DNA of 64,000 bases from Citrobacter sp. Cu233 (lineage in GTDB: Bacteria; Pseudomonadota; Gammaproteobacteria; Enterobacterales; Enterobacteriaceae). The position numbers and the translations under genes are program-made. The notes beneath the pieces were generated by a model. The model searched no databases. It was given only the letters and a program-made list of their open reading frames with translations, and was not told the DNA's origin. Below are positions 54,523-64,000 of the stretch, piece by piece (position 1 is the stretch's first letter; the number at the start of each line of letters is the position of its first letter). Location: the NCBI RefSeq assembly GCF_030332225.1, contig NZ_JAOWIF010000031.1:124001-188000 (forward strand), given 5' to 3'.

Positions 54523-54554
54523 GCCGGATAAGACGTTGCGTGTTTTATCCGGCC
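54523..54554. repeat. REP-like element between cysM and yfeJ
   Basis: GCCGGATAAGACGTTGCGTG followed by TTTTATCCGGCC, a typical REP unit with inverted ends, in the 105-bp gap between convergent genes. A further REP-like fragment (CCTGATAAGCGTAGCGCC) precedes it at about 54481. Confidence 0.85.
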
Positions 54555-54562
54555 TTCAATGA

Positions 54563-55279
54563 CTAATCGTTACGGTTCTCTACCAGTTTATCCAGGAACT
54601 GCCACAGTTTTTCATTCATCTGTTGATAATCCCATTCGCGCATTTCAGCAACAGATCGGATAAAGCGTTTTCCTTCGGCCTCTGCTAACTCTTGTTCCGA
54701 ATGCTGAATCAGCCCCTCTATTGCCTCGGCGGTGAATTCCATATGACACTGGAAGCCATAGATAAAATTACCGTATTGCACGATTTGTCTCGGACAGCCT
54801 TCACTTGTCGCAAGAATTGTCGCCTGATCGGTTAATCCAGGCATGTCGTTGTGCCAGTGACCGACCATCAGCGGCGATCCAAAGTGGGCGATCAGCGGGT
54901 TTGCTTTACCTGCTTCAGTCAGTGTAATGGGATAATGACCAATCTCTTTTTCCGGGCTTTGACATACCTTCGCGCCCAGCGCTTCGCCAATTAGCTGTGA
55001 ACCTAAGCAGATCCCCAGCACAATTTTGCGTGCTGAAATCGCCTGATTGATCAGATGCTGTTCGGCCTGAGAATCAAAATACGGGCACTCCGCCAGCGTG
55101 GTGCGTGGAGACTGCGGGCCACCAAAGACAACCAGCATATCGAACCCATCAGCATTGGCGGGAACCGATTCTCCGGCGTAAACCTGTGACCAGGTGATGG
55201 TATAGCCACGCTGTTCTGCCCATGGCAGATACGCGCCAGCAGATTCAAAAGACTCATGAATAACAAAATGAACTCGCAC
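54563..55279 (-). CDS. yfeJ: YfeJ, class I glutamine amidotransferase-like protein
   Basis: 238-residue stand-alone GATase1-type protein related to the Salmonella YfeJ. Nucleophile Cys91 sits in GICLGSQLIGEA, and a late His/Glu pair is in FQCHMEFTAEA, so the triad looks intact. Partner enzyme and substrate are unknown. I choose a GTG start (RVHFVIHESFESAG) with AGGAGA upstream; a longer reading would run into ptsJ. It starts 13 bases after ptsJ and is likely cotranscribed with it. Confidence 0.88.
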   Translation of the reverse strand: MRVHFVIHESFESAGAYLPWAEQRGYTITWSQVYAGESVPANADGFDMLVVFGGPQSPRTTLAECPYFDSQAEQHLINQAISARKIVLGICLGSQLIGEALGAKVCQSPEKEIGHYPITLTEAGKANPLIAHFGSPLMVGHWHNDMPGLTDQATILATSEGCPRQIVQYGNFIYGFQCHMEFTAEAIEGLIQHSEQELAEAEGKRFIRSVAEMREWDYQQMNEKLWQFLDKLVENRND

Positions 55280-55292
55280 TTTTTCTCTCCTG

Positions 55293-56585
55293 TTAGCGCT
55301 GTTGCGCCTGATGAATATCACCCGCCAGCTTATGAATATCGCTGTCGTTTAAGGTCGACAGCGTAATGCGCAGACCGTGCGAGGGTGTATTCACACCAAA
55401 CACCTCGCCTTCGCGTACCAGCCAACCGGATTTTGCCAGGGCAAAAGCAAGTGATTGACTGTGGTCCGTCAGAGGCAGCCACAGATTTAGACCATCACCG
55501 ACGGGCAGATCAATGCCATATCCTCTGAGAGCGGTGGTCAGTTTTTGCTGCTGTGCCGCGTAAAACTGCTGAGTCTGTACCAGCTTACGTTGATACTCCT
55601 CGTCATTCAGACAGGCGCAGGCTAAATCCTGAAGCAGATGGCTGACCCACTGACTGCCGGAGTTGAGTCGCAACCGCAGTTTCGCTGAAGTGACCGGATC
55701 GCTGGCAACAATGGCAAGGCGTAAGTCCGGGCCTAATGTTTTCGACATTGAACGGACGATTGCCCAGTGTGTGGTTTGCGTGGCAATCACCGGGTGCCAG
55801 CGGGAAGCGGACAGCAGTGCAAAGTGGTCGTCGACTATCACCAGTACCTGCGGATAGCGGGTCAGGATGTTTTGTAACTGGGCAGCGCGTGAGGCACTCA
55901 GGCTACATCCCGTCGGGTTGTGGGCGCGGGGGGTCAGGATCACTGCCCGCGCCCCTCTTTGTAACGCAGCCTCCAGCATGTCAGGTTGCATGCCTTCGTT
56001 GTCTACGGTGACCGGACTTGCTGAGAATCCTGCATAACGCAACATATTGATGCTACTTAAAAAGCAGGGATCTTCTACCGCGACACTATCGCCCGGCAAT
56101 AAATGGGCGCACAGTAGTCGTTCAATGGCATCAATAGCACCGCTGGTGATATCAATTTCCCCCTCGCCAGGGAGGGCATCCTGCATCCAGCGTGTGGCCC
56201 AGGTTTTAAGCTCGGGCGATACGACGGCATCGCCATACAGACGTGGACTCTTATTTATTTTCGCGAAATAACGACTGAGATCGGGGAGACACGTCGGCGC
56301 AGGGTTACCGCCGGAAAGGTCGGTAAGCGGGGTATCCGGGTTACCTCCCTCCAGCGCGATAGGGGAGGGCATTCCTTTTATTACCGTCCCGTTTCTCCCA
56401 AGACTGAGTGCCAGCCCGGAGGTGACCAGTCGTTTATAAGCCGCCGCGACAGTATTGCGGTTGACGTTCAATGTCGTCGCCAGCTCGCGCACTGGCGGAA
56501 GCGTTTCGCCTGAGGCGAGGGTGCCTGTAGCGACATGTTGACGAATACTGTCAAAAATTTCGTTAGCGGTTTTTCCGTCGATCAT
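55293..56585 (-). CDS. ptsJ: MocR/PdxR-type regulator PtsJ
   Basis: 430-residue fusion of an N-terminal GntR-type winged helix (LPPVRELATTLNVNRNTVAA at about residues 29-48) and a class I aminotransferase-like domain. The PLP-binding lysine is Lys282 (RSMSKTLGPDLRL). In Salmonella PtsJ represses pdxK and binds PLP. Divergent from pdxK across 82 bp that contain two TATGAC direct repeats. No aminotransferase role is implied by context. Confidence 0.93.
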   Translation of the reverse strand: MIDGKTANEIFDSIRQHVATGTLASGETLPPVRELATTLNVNRNTVAAAYKRLVTSGLALSLGRNGTVIKGMPSPIALEGGNPDTPLTDLSGGNPAPTCLPDLSRYFAKINKSPRLYGDAVVSPELKTWATRWMQDALPGEGEIDITSGAIDAIERLLCAHLLPGDSVAVEDPCFLSSINMLRYAGFSASPVTVDNEGMQPDMLEAALQRGARAVILTPRAHNPTGCSLSASRAAQLQNILTRYPQVLVIVDDHFALLSASRWHPVIATQTTHWAIVRSMSKTLGPDLRLAIVASDPVTSAKLRLRLNSGSQWVSHLLQDLACACLNDEEYQRKLVQTQQFYAAQQQKLTTALRGYGIDLPVGDGLNLWLPLTDHSQSLAFALAKSGWLVREGEVFGVNTPSHGLRITLSTLNDSDIHKLAGDIHQAQQR

Positions 56586-56593
56586 TATTGACC

Positions 56594-56621
56594 TATGACA
56601 AAATGAATTTTAGCATATGAC
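56594..56621. promoter_or_regulatory. Candidate PtsJ binding repeats in the ptsJ-pdxK interval
   Basis: Two direct copies of TATGAC at 56594 and 56616, 22 bp apart (two helical turns), upstream of pdxK. MocR-type regulators commonly bind direct repeats, so this is a plausible PtsJ operator controlling both genes. Inferred from sequence only. Confidence 0.6.
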
Positions 56622-56667
56622 GATAATAGTGAGGCGATAGCCCGCTGTCCAGCGAGAGGAGAAGTTT

Positions 56668-57534
56668 ATGCAGCAGGAGAGTGAAATACAGTCAGTGCTC
56701 TTCGACGACAAGCATCGGGCGTTACAAACCGATATCGTTGCCGTCCAGTCACAGGTGGTGTATGGCAGCGTAGGCAACAGTATCGCCGTGCCAGCCATCA
56801 AAGCGCAGGGATTACGCGTCACGGCGATCCCAACAGTGCTGTTCAGCAATACACCACATTATGAGACCTTTTATGGTGGTGTTATCCCGGCCGACTGGTT
56901 TAGCGGCTATCTTCGCGCCTTAAATGAACGCGATGCGTTACGTGAGCTAAAAGCGGTGACCACGGGGTATATGGGCAGTGCGGAACAAATCGCTCTGTTG
57001 GCACAGTGGCTGGAGACCGTTCGGGCGACCCACCCGGATCTGTGTATTCTGGTCGATCCGGTGATTGGCGATACGGACAGCGGCATGTACGTAAAGGCCG
57101 AAATACCGGAGGCGTATCGCAAACATCTGCTACCGCTGGCACAGGGGCTGACACCAAACGTGTTTGAGCTGCAGATGTTGAGCGGTAAACCGTGTCGCAC
57201 ACTTGATGAAGCGATATTGGCAGCCAAATCGCTGCTCACCGATACGCTGAAATGGGTGGTAATCACCAGCGCACCGGGAGAAACCGAGGAGGTCATTCAG
57301 GTTGCCGTCGTGACGGCTGAAACGGTTGAGGTGCTAGCCCATCCGCGGGTGAAAACGGATCTGAAAGGGACCGGCGATCTGTTCTGCGCTGAACTGGTGA
57401 GCGGTATCGTGCTGGGGAAACCCCTCACCACCGCCACGCACGATGCAGCACAGCGCGTGCTGGAAGTGATGACATGGACGCACTTGTGCGGTTGTGATGA
57501 GTTAATTCTGCCACCGGCAGGGGAGGCGCGATGA
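56668..57534 (+). CDS. pdxK: Pyridoxal/pyridoxine/pyridoxamine kinase PdxK
   Basis: 288-residue ribokinase-fold kinase of vitamin B6 salvage. Substrate-binding start [19 protein letters not shown] near residue 28, ATP/anion-hole motif [18 protein letters not shown] near 230. Ribosome site GAGAGGAGAAG. Its stop overlaps the next gene by four bases (ATGA). Confidence 0.95.
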   Translation: MQQESEIQSVLFDDKHRALQTDIVAVQSQVVYGSVGNSIAVPAIKAQGLRVTAIPTVLFSNTPHYETFYGGVIPADWFSGYLRALNERDALRELKAVTTGYMGSAEQIALLAQWLETVRATHPDLCILVDPVIGDTDSGMYVKAEIPEAYRKHLLPLAQGLTPNVFELQMLSGKPCRTLDEAILAAKSLLTDTLKWVVITSAPGETEEVIQVAVVTAETVEVLAHPRVKTDLKGTGDLFCAELVSGIVLGKPLTTATHDAAQRVLEVMTWTHLCGCDELILPPAGEAR

Positions 57535-57770
57535 AGAGTTATCGACTGGTGGTTCGTCACCATGGACGCATCGTTGGGCATTTTGATACCAGCGGAACAG
57601 AAGCACTGGAAGATATCTGTGTGGCGCGCGCCATGTTTGGGATTGCCGGTGGCTATGATTGTGAACTGTTAGTGGCGGATTCGGAACGGCGGATGCTGGA
57701 AAGCGGGCCGGAAGGCATGAAAATCCTGATGCGCGAGGCGTGTTACCGACCGGTCACCTCACAAATTTAA
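57531..57770 (+). CDS. Small conserved protein of unknown function, cotranscribed with pdxK
   Basis: 79-residue soluble protein beginning [20 protein letters not shown], predicted mixed alpha/beta with acidic and basic residues, two cysteines in the middle and one near the end, no signal peptide or membrane segment. Start overlaps the pdxK stop (ATGA), which implies translational coupling. I recall a similar small gene at this place in Salmonella but no function. A role linked to B6 metabolism is only suggested by position. Confidence 0.8.
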   Translation: MKSYRLVVRHHGRIVGHFDTSGTEALEDICVARAMFGIAGGYDCELLVADSERRMLESGPEGMKILMREACYRPVTSQI

Positions 57771-57803
57771 TGCCGCCATCCGGCAGGTTTTGACGTTCGT
57801 TAG

Positions 57804-57832
57804 ATAAAAAAATGGCGCCATCTGGCGCCATT
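57804..57832 (-). terminator. Terminator of the ptsHI-crr operon
   Basis: Palindrome AATGGCGCCA / TGGCGCCATT with a two-base loop. Read on the minus strand it is followed by a run of seven T, so it terminates crr; the plus-strand side is T-poor. A REP-like fragment (GCCGCCATCCGGCAGG) lies at 57772-57787. Confidence 0.92.
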
Positions 57833-57849
57833 CTTCCCTGCGGCAAGAA

Positions 57850-58359
57850 TTACTTCTTGATGCGGATAACCGGAGTTTCACCCACGGTCACGCTACCGGA
57901 CAGTTTGATCAGTTCTTTGATTTCGTCCATGTTGGAGATAACAACCGGAGTCAGGGTAGACTTGGCCTTCTCTTCCAGCAGCGGCAGATCGAATTCAATA
58001 ACCGGGTCGCCCACTTTCACACGTTGGCCTTCTTCAGCGATACGCTTGAAGCCTTCGCCTTTCAGTTCAACGGTATCAATACCGAAGTGAACAAACAGCT
58101 CAATGCCGCTATCAGATTCGATAGAGAACGCATGGTTGGTTTCAAAGATTTTGCCGATGGTGCCATCAACAGGGGCAACCATTTTGTTACCAGTTGGTTT
58201 GATAGCAATACCATCACCAACGATTTTTTCAGCAAAAACTACATCCGGCACGTCTTCGATGTTGACGATCTCGCCAGAGAGCGGAGCAACAATCTCAATA
58301 GTTCCGGTGTCTTTCTTATCATCAGAAACCAGAGATTTCAGTTTATCGAACAAACCCAT
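57850..58359 (-). CDS. crr: Glucose-specific PTS enzyme IIA, Crr
   Basis: 169-residue IIA-Glc that receives phosphate from HPr on His90-91 ([16 protein letters not shown]) and regulates adenylate cyclase and sugar permeases. The auxiliary His75 region is NHAFSIESD. The N-terminal membrane-binding helix begins [14 protein letters not shown]. Last gene of ptsHI-crr, 40 bases after ptsI. Confidence 0.98.
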   Translation of the reverse strand: MGLFDKLKSLVSDDKKDTGTIEIVAPLSGEIVNIEDVPDVVFAEKIVGDGIAIKPTGNKMVAPVDGTIGKIFETNHAFSIESDSGIELFVHFGIDTVELKGEGFKRIAEEGQRVKVGDPVIEFDLPLLEEKAKSTLTPVVISNMDEIKELIKLSGSVTVGETPVIRIKK

Positions 58360-58399
58360 GATCTTCTCCTAAGCAGTAAATTGGGCCGCATCTCGTGGA

Positions 58400-60127
58400 T
58401 TAGCAGATTGTTTTTTCTTCAATGAACTTGTTAACCAGCGTCATTAACTCGTCCGTTGTCGGTTGAGCAAGAGCCTGCTCTGCTAACACCTTCGCATCTT
58501 CGAAGTTCGTGTTACGGATAATCTTCTTAATGCGCGGGATAGAAATGGCGCTCATAGAGAATTCGTCCAGACCCATCCCCAGCAACAGAAGTGTAGCACG
58601 TTCGTCGCCTGCAAGCTCACCACACATGCCGGTCCATTTGCCTTCAGCATGAGAAGCATCAATAACTTGCTTGATCAGCGTCAGAACAGATGGCGACATC
58701 GGTTGGTAAAGGTGTGAAATCATATCATTACCACGGTCAACTGCCAGGGTGTACTGCGTTAAATCATTGGTGCCGATACTAAAGAAATCAACTTCTTTGG
58801 CTAAATGACGTGCAATTGTTGCCGCAGCTGGTGTTTCCACCATCACGCCAATCTCAATGCTTTCGTCAAATGCTTTACCTTCGTCGCGCAGTTCCTGTTT
58901 GTAGATTTCGATCTCTTTGCGCAGTGCGCGCACTTCTTCAACAGAGATAATCATCGGGAACATGATGCGCAGTTTGCCGAAAGCAGAGGCACGCAGGATA
59001 GCGCGAACCTGGTCACGCAGGATCTCTTTGCGATCCATGGCAATACGTACTGCACGCCAGCCCAGGAACGGGTTCTCTTCTTTCGGGAAATTCATATACG
59101 GCAGTTCTTTATCGCCGCCGATGTCCATGGTACGTACGATAACCGCCTGAGAGCCACACGCTTCAGCAACGGCTTTATACGCAGCAAACTGTTCTTCTTC
59201 AGTTGGCAGCGATTCACGGTCCATGAACAGGAATTCGGTACGATACAGACCCACGCCTTCAGCACCGTTACGCTCAGCGCCTTCAACGTCACGAACGGTA
59301 CCGATGTTGGCACACACTTCGACCTGATGACCGTCCAGCGTGATAGCGGGCAGATCTTTCAGCTTAGCGAGTTCCGCTTTCTCGGTAGCAACCTGCTCCT
59401 GAACGGCACGCAGTTGTTCGATAACGTCGTTAGTTGGGTTGACGTAAACCTGATTGTTTACGGCATCCAGAATCAGATAGTCGTCGTTTTTCACCTGAGA
59501 GGTGACGCTACCGGTACCTACGATGGCAGGCAGTTCCAGAGAACGCGCCATGATTGAGGTATGAGAGGTACGTCCGCCTGCGTCAGTGATGAAACCCAGC
59601 ACCTTCTCGAGGTTCAGCTGTGCGGTTTCTGACGGGGTCAAATCAGCGGCAACCAGGATAACTTCTTCCTGGATAGCGCTCAGGTCGATAATTGCCAGAC
59701 CCAGGATGTTACGCAGCAGGCGTTTACCGATGTCACGTACGTCAGCCGCACGTTCTTTCAGGTATTCATCATCCAGCTCTTCCAGGGCTGTGGCCTGGCC
59801 TTCGATAATCTCATGCGCAGCTGCGTCAGCCGTCATGTGCTTATCTTTAATCAGGGCTATGATTTCCTGCTCCAGCTCCTCATCTTCGAGCAGCATGATA
59901 TGCCCTTCAAAGATGGCTTCTTTTTCTTCACCGAATGTTTCACCAGCTTTGGTTTTGATCGCTTCCAGTTGCGCAGATGCCTTGGCACGACCGCTCAGAA
60001 AACGTTCAACTTCCTGATCAACCTTGTCGGCAGAAATTTTTTTCCGGTCAATGACGATTTCGTCTTCTTTCAGCAGCAGTGCCTTGCCGAAAGCGATACC
60101 CGGGGATGCTAAAATGCCTGAAATCAT
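58400..60127 (-). CDS. ptsI: PTS enzyme I, PtsI
   Basis: 575-residue phosphoenolpyruvate-protein phosphotransferase. Active-site His189 is in [13 protein letters not shown], the PEP-binding signature is in the C-terminal barrel ([20 protein letters not shown]), and Cys502 in GMCGELAGD. Starts 45 bases after ptsH. Confidence 0.98.
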   Translation of the reverse strand: MISGILASPGIAFGKALLLKEDEIVIDRKKISADKVDQEVERFLSGRAKASAQLEAIKTKAGETFGEEKEAIFEGHIMLLEDEELEQEIIALIKDKHMTADAAAHEIIEGQATALEELDDEYLKERAADVRDIGKRLLRNILGLAIIDLSAIQEEVILVAADLTPSETAQLNLEKVLGFITDAGGRTSHTSIMARSLELPAIVGTGSVTSQVKNDDYLILDAVNNQVYVNPTNDVIEQLRAVQEQVATEKAELAKLKDLPAITLDGHQVEVCANIGTVRDVEGAERNGAEGVGLYRTEFLFMDRESLPTEEEQFAAYKAVAEACGSQAVIVRTMDIGGDKELPYMNFPKEENPFLGWRAVRIAMDRKEILRDQVRAILRASAFGKLRIMFPMIISVEEVRALRKEIEIYKQELRDEGKAFDESIEIGVMVETPAAATIARHLAKEVDFFSIGTNDLTQYTLAVDRGNDMISHLYQPMSPSVLTLIKQVIDASHAEGKWTGMCGELAGDERATLLLLGMGLDEFSMSAISIPRIKKIIRNTNFEDAKVLAEQALAQPTTDELMTLVNKFIEEKTIC

Positions 60128-60172
60128 AACCCTACCTTACTTGTGACTGATATTTAAAAGAACTCGTTGAAC

Positions 60173-60430
60173 TTACTCGAGTTCAGCCATCAGTTTAACC
60201 AGATGCTCAACTGCTTTCTGCTCGTCTTCGCCTTCTGCGGAAAGGGTAACAACGGTGCCCTGGGTCAGGCCCAGAGTCTGCAGCTTAAACAGGCTTTTGG
60301 CGCTGGCGCTTTTGCCGTTGGAAGTCACAGTGATTTCAGACGTAAAGCCTTTTGCTTCTTTAACAAACTGAGCAGCAGGGCGAGTATGCAGACCGTTCGG
60401 AGCGGTAATGGTAACTTCTTGCTGGAACAT
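60173..60430 (-). CDS. ptsH: Phosphocarrier protein HPr, PtsH
   Basis: 85-residue HPr with phospho-acceptor His15 in [11 protein letters not shown] and Ser46 in [13 protein letters not shown]. First gene of the operon. Ribosome site GGGGAAA. Preceded by about 340 bp of promoter region. Confidence 0.98.
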   Translation of the reverse strand: MFQQEVTITAPNGLHTRPAAQFVKEAKGFTSEITVTSNGKSASAKSLFKLQTLGLTQGTVVTLSAEGEDEQKAVEHLVKLMAELE

Positions 60431-60470
60431 TATATTTCCCCAACTTATAGGTTTAGTGTTGTGGAACTAA

Positions 60471-60639
60471 AGTCTAGCCTGGCGGTTCAACTTTAGCCTG
60501 TATTGTTAGCGTCGACGTAAACAGGACGCGACACAAAAGGAGTTCGGTGCAATCCGTTGCTGGCAACTTCTTGCCGCTGACGTTTCTTTCGTCATTAAAC
60601 ATTATGCCGCGAAAGGAAGAGTTGAACCAAATCATAAAA
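60471..60639 (-). promoter_or_regulatory. ptsH promoter region with CRP-like site
   Basis: Read on the minus strand, a -10 like CATAAT (60601-60606) lies below a CRP-like TATGA-N6-TCAAC (60621-60636), matching the arrangement of the distal promoter P0 in E. coli. A second -10 like TAGACT (60471-60476) lies nearer ptsH and corresponds to P1. The rest of the 383-bp gap between ptsH and cysK holds the cysK terminator and nothing else I could identify. Confidence 0.7.
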
Positions 60640-60763
60640 TCGATTCAGCTAGCGCTTTTCCTGTAACGATTAATTTCGCGCATCAAAATAATTAGTTTGG
60701 TTAAATACCAGTTCCGGCGGGCTGAATCAATGCCAGGTGGGTTGAAACTTTGAAGCAGGCCAC

Positions 60764-60791
60764 AAAAAAGCACCCAAAAGGGTGCTTTTTT
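60764..60791 (-). terminator. Terminator of cysK
   Basis: Stem AAAAAAGCACCC / GGGTGCTTTTTT with a four-base loop, 22 bases past the cysK stop. A and T runs on both sides. Confidence 0.92.
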
Positions 60792-60813
60792 ACGCGCATT
60801 TAACATGCTGGCA

Positions 60814-61785
60814 TTACTGTTGCAGTTCTTTCTCAGTGAAGAGATCGGCAAACAGTGCTGTGCTCAGATAACGCTCACCCGATGACGGTAGAATAACCAC
60901 TATATTCTTATTGGTAAAGGTTTCATCTTCCTGGAGTTTAAGCGCAGCAGCTACCGCAGCACCTGAAGAGATACCTGCCAGAATGCCTTCTTCTTCCATC
61001 AGGTGGCGCGCCGTGGAAATCGCTTCATCATTGGTGATGGCAACCACTTTATCGATAAGTTTCAGGTCAAGGTTACCAGGAATGAAGCCTGCGCCAATGC
61101 CCTGAATTTTGTGCGGACCCGGTTTCAGCTCTTCACCCGCCAGCGCCTGGGCGATAACCGGAGAGTCTGTCGGCTCAACGGCAACGGTGATGAGGTCCGT
61201 TTTGCCCTTGGTCCCTTTGATGTAGCGGGTCACCCCGGTCAGCGTACCGCCGGTACCTACGCCAGAGATAAACACATCAACCTGACCATCGGTGTCTTCC
61301 CAGATTTCCGGGCCGGTGGTTTTCTCGTGGATTTCCGGGTTAGCCGGGTTGCTGAATTGCTGAAGCAGCAGGAATTTTTCTGGGTCGCTGGCAACAATCT
61401 CTTCCGCCTTTTGAATCGCGCCCTTCATACCTTTCGCACCTTCGGTCAACACCAGATTGGCACCCAATGCTTTCAGCAACTTGCGGCGTTCAATGCTCAT
61501 GGTTTCTGGCATCGTCAGGGTGAGTTTGTAGCCACGGGCGGCAGCAACGTATGCCAGCGCGATCCCGGTGTTACCGCTGGTCGGTTCGACCAACTCAACG
61601 CCCGGCTTCAGTACACCACGTTTTTCGGCATCCCAAATCATATTGGCACCAATACGGCATTTGACGCTGAAGCTCGGGTTACGTGACTCCACCTTCGCCA
61701 GAATGCGTCCGTTACCGATACGGTTCAGTCGAACCAGCGGCGTATGACCGATAGTCAGCGAGTTGTCTTCAAAAATCTTACTCAT
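60814..61785 (-). CDS. cysK: O-acetylserine sulfhydrylase A, CysK
   Basis: 323-residue PLP-dependent cysteine synthase. PLP lysine near residue 42 in [14 protein letters not shown], phosphate loop [12 protein letters not shown]. Forms the cysteine synthase complex with CysE through the CysE tail. The upstream region has a TATGCT -10 (61824-61829 on the plus strand) without a good -35, as expected for CysB-activated promoters. Confidence 0.98.
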   Translation of the reverse strand: MSKIFEDNSLTIGHTPLVRLNRIGNGRILAKVESRNPSFSVKCRIGANMIWDAEKRGVLKPGVELVEPTSGNTGIALAYVAAARGYKLTLTMPETMSIERRKLLKALGANLVLTEGAKGMKGAIQKAEEIVASDPEKFLLLQQFSNPANPEIHEKTTGPEIWEDTDGQVDVFISGVGTGGTLTGVTRYIKGTKGKTDLITVAVEPTDSPVIAQALAGEELKPGPHKIQGIGAGFIPGNLDLKLIDKVVAITNDEAISTARHLMEEEGILAGISSGAAVAAALKLQEDETFTNKNIVVILPSSGERYLSTALFADLFTEKELQQ

Positions 61786-61908
61786 GGCCTGTCCTTAACT
61801 GTATGAAATTGGGATACCGCTTCAGCATACCTGTTGAGAAAGTATGGGGAAGTAAGGATTTAGCATATCTATATTCAGAAAGGAAATATTCGACGTCAGT
61901 ATGGAATA

Positions 61909-61931
61909 AGGGGCGGCATAAGCCACCCCTG
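61909..61931 (-). terminator. Terminator of cysZ
   Basis: On the minus strand GGGGTGGC / GCCGCCCC with loop TTAT, followed by a short T-rich stretch. It lies 20 bases past the cysZ stop, upstream of cysK. Confidence 0.7.
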
Positions 61932-61948
61932 TTTTACACATTTTTGCA

Positions 61949-62710
61949 TTACTTCCATAACGCGTGTTTAGCACGGTAGCAGTCTACCCACATCGCCGTG
62001 GCACCACAAACAGCAACCGGCATGATGAACAAATTGAGCACCGGGATCATTGTAAACAAACTGGTTAGCGCACCAAACTGCATGTTGGTGACTTTGCGTG
62101 TGCGCAGGGCGATACGCATCTCTTTGAAAGGGACTTTGTGGTTGTCGAACGGATAATCACAATATTGAATGGCCAGCATCCACGCACTGAACAGGAACCA
62201 TAGCACGGGTGCGACGGTCTGCCCCACGCCGGGGATAAAATAGAGGAGCAGTAACACAAAGGCGCGCGGGAGATACCACGCCAGCTTTTGCCATTCACGC
62301 TTCATAATACGCGGCACATCTTTCATGATGCCAAGAACGCCAGTGTCAGGCGGTGTCGCACCTGTCAGGCGGGCTTCGAGTTGTTCTGCCAATAAGCCGT
62401 TAAACGGTGCGGCAATCCAGTTGGCGATGGTGGAGAACAGGTAGCCAAATACCAGTAGCACGGAGATCGTGACAATCGGCCATAGCAAATAGCTAAGCCA
62501 CTGTAGCCAGTTCGGGACGTGACTCATCAGCGCGGGGATCCAACTGTCCAGTTGTGTAAACAACCACCAGAATGCGCCGCCCATCAGCACAATATTCACC
62601 AGTAAAGGCAGGATAACAAAGCGACGAATTCCCGGTTGAGTGATGAGCTTCCATCCCTGAGAGAAGTAATAAAAACCGCTACGTGATATAACTGCAGATG
62701 ATGAAACCAT
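61949..62710 (-). CDS. cysZ: Sulfate transporter CysZ
   Basis: 253-residue inner-membrane protein that supplies sulfate for cysteine synthesis. It shows four main hydrophobic segments (about residues 28-50, 70-95, 150-175 and 205-235, for example [20 protein letters not shown]). In the window it lies upstream of cysK with a terminator between. Divergent from zipA. Confidence 0.95.
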   Translation of the reverse strand: MVSSSAVISRSGFYYFSQGWKLITQPGIRRFVILPLLVNIVLMGGAFWWLFTQLDSWIPALMSHVPNWLQWLSYLLWPIVTISVLLVFGYLFSTIANWIAAPFNGLLAEQLEARLTGATPPDTGVLGIMKDVPRIMKREWQKLAWYLPRAFVLLLLYFIPGVGQTVAPVLWFLFSAWMLAIQYCDYPFDNHKVPFKEMRIALRTRKVTNMQFGALTSLFTMIPVLNLFIMPVAVCGATAMWVDCYRAKHALWK

Positions 62711-62942
62711 AGTCAGGATATGCTCCGTATTATATAAAACCCTGAGTAAACTTTGCTTATCTTACTCGGTTGTCGAGCATAGGCCAGTTCAGAAATGTTC
62801 GAAAAAACAGCAAAAAGCACGTTTTTATTCATCTTTATGCCGTGAAAGCCAAGAGTGCACTTGCACTTGGCGTAATCGGCAAATACTCTTAGTGAGTAAA
62901 TGTTTGCCGTGGTGGCAAGGTGTTAGAACAACAGAGAATATA

Positions 62943-63932
62943 ATGATGCAGGATTTGCGTCTGATATTAATCATTGTTGGCGCGATCGCCATAATCGCTT
63001 TACTGGTACATGGTTTCTGGACTAGCCGTAAAGAACGGTCTTCTATATTCCGCGATCGCCCACTGAAACGCATGAAGTCTAAACGTGATGACGAGGATTC
63101 CTATGACGACAACGTCGAGGAAGACGAAGGCGTGGGCGAAGTCCGCGTGCATCGTGTGAATCATGCTCCCGGCAGCGCTCAGGAACATGGTGTTCCTCCT
63201 CAGTCGCCGCAACACCAGTACCAGCCGCCTTATGCGTCTGCTCAGCCGCGTCAACACGCGCAGCAGCCTACTCAGGCGCCACAGGTACCGCAGCCGCATG
63301 CCCAGCATCCGCAGCAGCCAGTACAACAGCCACAACCGGTACAGCAGCAACCGATGCAACCTCAGCCGGCGGCTCCACAGGTACAGCAACCCGTGCAGCA
63401 AGCGCCACAACCTGCACCGCAGACCTTTCAGCCCGTAGAGCCTGTTGTTGAACCGCAACCGCAGCCTGAACCGGTTGTTGAAGAAGCACCCGTTGCTGAA
63501 AAACCGCAGCGTAAAGAAGCGGTCATCATTATGAACGTCGCGGCGCATCATGGCAGCGAGCTCAACGGTGAAGTGTTGCTCAACAGCATTCAGCAGGCCG
63601 GTTTTAAATTTGGCGATATGAATATTTTCCATCGTCATCTCAGCCCGGATGGTAGTGGTCCGTCGCTGTTCAGTCTTGCCAACATGGTTAACCCAGGGAC
63701 GTTTGACCCTGAGATGACCGGCGATTTCAGCACACCGGGCGTCACTATCTTTATGCAGGTTCCGTCCTATGGCGACGAGCTGCAAAACTTCAAGCTGATG
63801 CTGCAGTCCGCACAACACATTGCCGATGAAGTGGGTGGTGTGGTGCTCGACGATCAACGTCGTATGATGACGCCGCAGAAACTGCGCGAGTATCAGGACC
63901 GCATCCGCGAAGTTAAAGAATCTCACGTCTGA
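62943..63932 (+). CDS. zipA: Cell division protein ZipA
   Basis: 329-residue bitopic inner-membrane protein that tethers FtsZ polymers at midcell. N-terminal transmembrane helix (residues about 6-26, [20 protein letters not shown]), a charged region, a long Pro/Gln-rich linker (about 80-185), and the C-terminal FtsZ-binding domain (about 190-328, [19 protein letters not shown]). The ATG ATG start matches the family; a longer in-frame reading upstream is not credible. The linker DNA is rich in CAG/CCG-like triplets. Confidence 0.97.
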   Translation: MMQDLRLILIIVGAIAIIALLVHGFWTSRKERSSIFRDRPLKRMKSKRDDEDSYDDNVEEDEGVGEVRVHRVNHAPGSAQEHGVPPQSPQHQYQPPYASAQPRQHAQQPTQAPQVPQPHAQHPQQPVQQPQPVQQQPMQPQPAAPQVQQPVQQAPQPAPQTFQPVEPVVEPQPQPEPVVEEAPVAEKPQRKEAVIIMNVAAHHGSELNGEVLLNSIQQAGFKFGDMNIFHRHLSPDGSGPSLFSLANMVNPGTFDPEMTGDFSTPGVTIFMQVPSYGDELQNFKLMLQSAQHIADEVGGVVLDDQRRMMTPQKLREYQDRIREVKESHV

Positions 63933-63963
63933 TTTTCATCTGGCGTGACCTCTCCTTTCTGAA

Positions 63964-63986
63964 CCCCCGCCTGTCGGGGGTTTTTT
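63964..63986 (+). terminator. Terminator after zipA
   Basis: Stem CCCCCG / CGGGGG with a five-base loop and six T. It ends transcription of zipA at the right edge of the window. Confidence 0.93.
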
Positions 63987-64000
63987 ATCATTGATGGTGC

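Noticed and set aside
63250-63420. Repeated CAG/CCG-like units resembling a small repeat array
   Set aside because: These are codons of the ZipA linker in frame, with irregular spacing and no spacers, so not CRISPR or a tandem repeat locus.
63000-63926. 308-codon open frame on the minus strand opposite zipA
   Set aside because: It is a shadow of the zipA reading: low-complexity Leu/Arg-rich translation opposite the Pro/Gln linker, no ribosome site, no family resemblance.

Overview
The window is chromosomal DNA from an enterobacterium of the Escherichia/Salmonella/Citrobacter group. Gene content and order follow the conserved backbone from bcp to zipA. A yfeJ-ptsJ pair next to pdxK, as in Salmonella, and the absence of the murQ/murP region that I remember from E. 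coli between ucpA and yfeX point to Salmonella or Citrobacter rather than E. coli. I favour Citrobacter, but this is inference.

Layout: 1-9.3 kb holds bcp (partial), gcvR, dapA-bamC, purC, ypfJ-tmcA, ypfH, then ypfN, dapE and yffB on the minus strand. From 9.7 to 23.6 kb come the micro-gene ypfM, acrD, narQ, aegA, nudK, ypfG, tktB and maeB. From 23.8 to 38.6 kb there is a complete, uninterrupted 17-gene ethanolamine utilisation operon (eutSPQTDMNEJGHABCLKR). It encodes all five shell proteins, the lyase and its reactivase, cobalamin adenosylation, aldehyde and acetyl-phosphate enzymes, the transporter and the regulator. From 38.6 to 43.1 kb are hemF, amiA, ypeA-yfeZ, yfeY and yfeX.

The segment 43.1-48.6 kb is accessory. 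It encodes an argininosuccinate-lyase-like enzyme, two Dcu-type C4-dicarboxylate carriers that converge on each other, and a FadR-type GntR regulator. It is visibly richer in A and T than its neighbours and lies where E. coli carries murQ and murP. It is the best candidate for an undescribed system: a fumarate-releasing lyase coupled to dicarboxylate exchange.

From 48.7 to 64 kb follow ucpA, the sulfate/thiosulfate operon cysPUWAM, yfeJ-ptsJ divergent from pdxK and a small unknown gene, the PTS genes crr-ptsI-ptsH (minus strand), cysK, cysZ and zipA.

Two full 127-bp ERIC elements are present. One provides the last codons and the stop of yffB. The other occupies the tktB-maeB gap, where E. 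coli has talA; talA is absent here. Sulfur assimilation genes (cysPUWAM, cysK, cysZ) cluster in the last quarter, and several REP-like hairpins mark gene boundaries. No rRNA, tRNA, CRISPR array, insertion sequence or prophage was seen.
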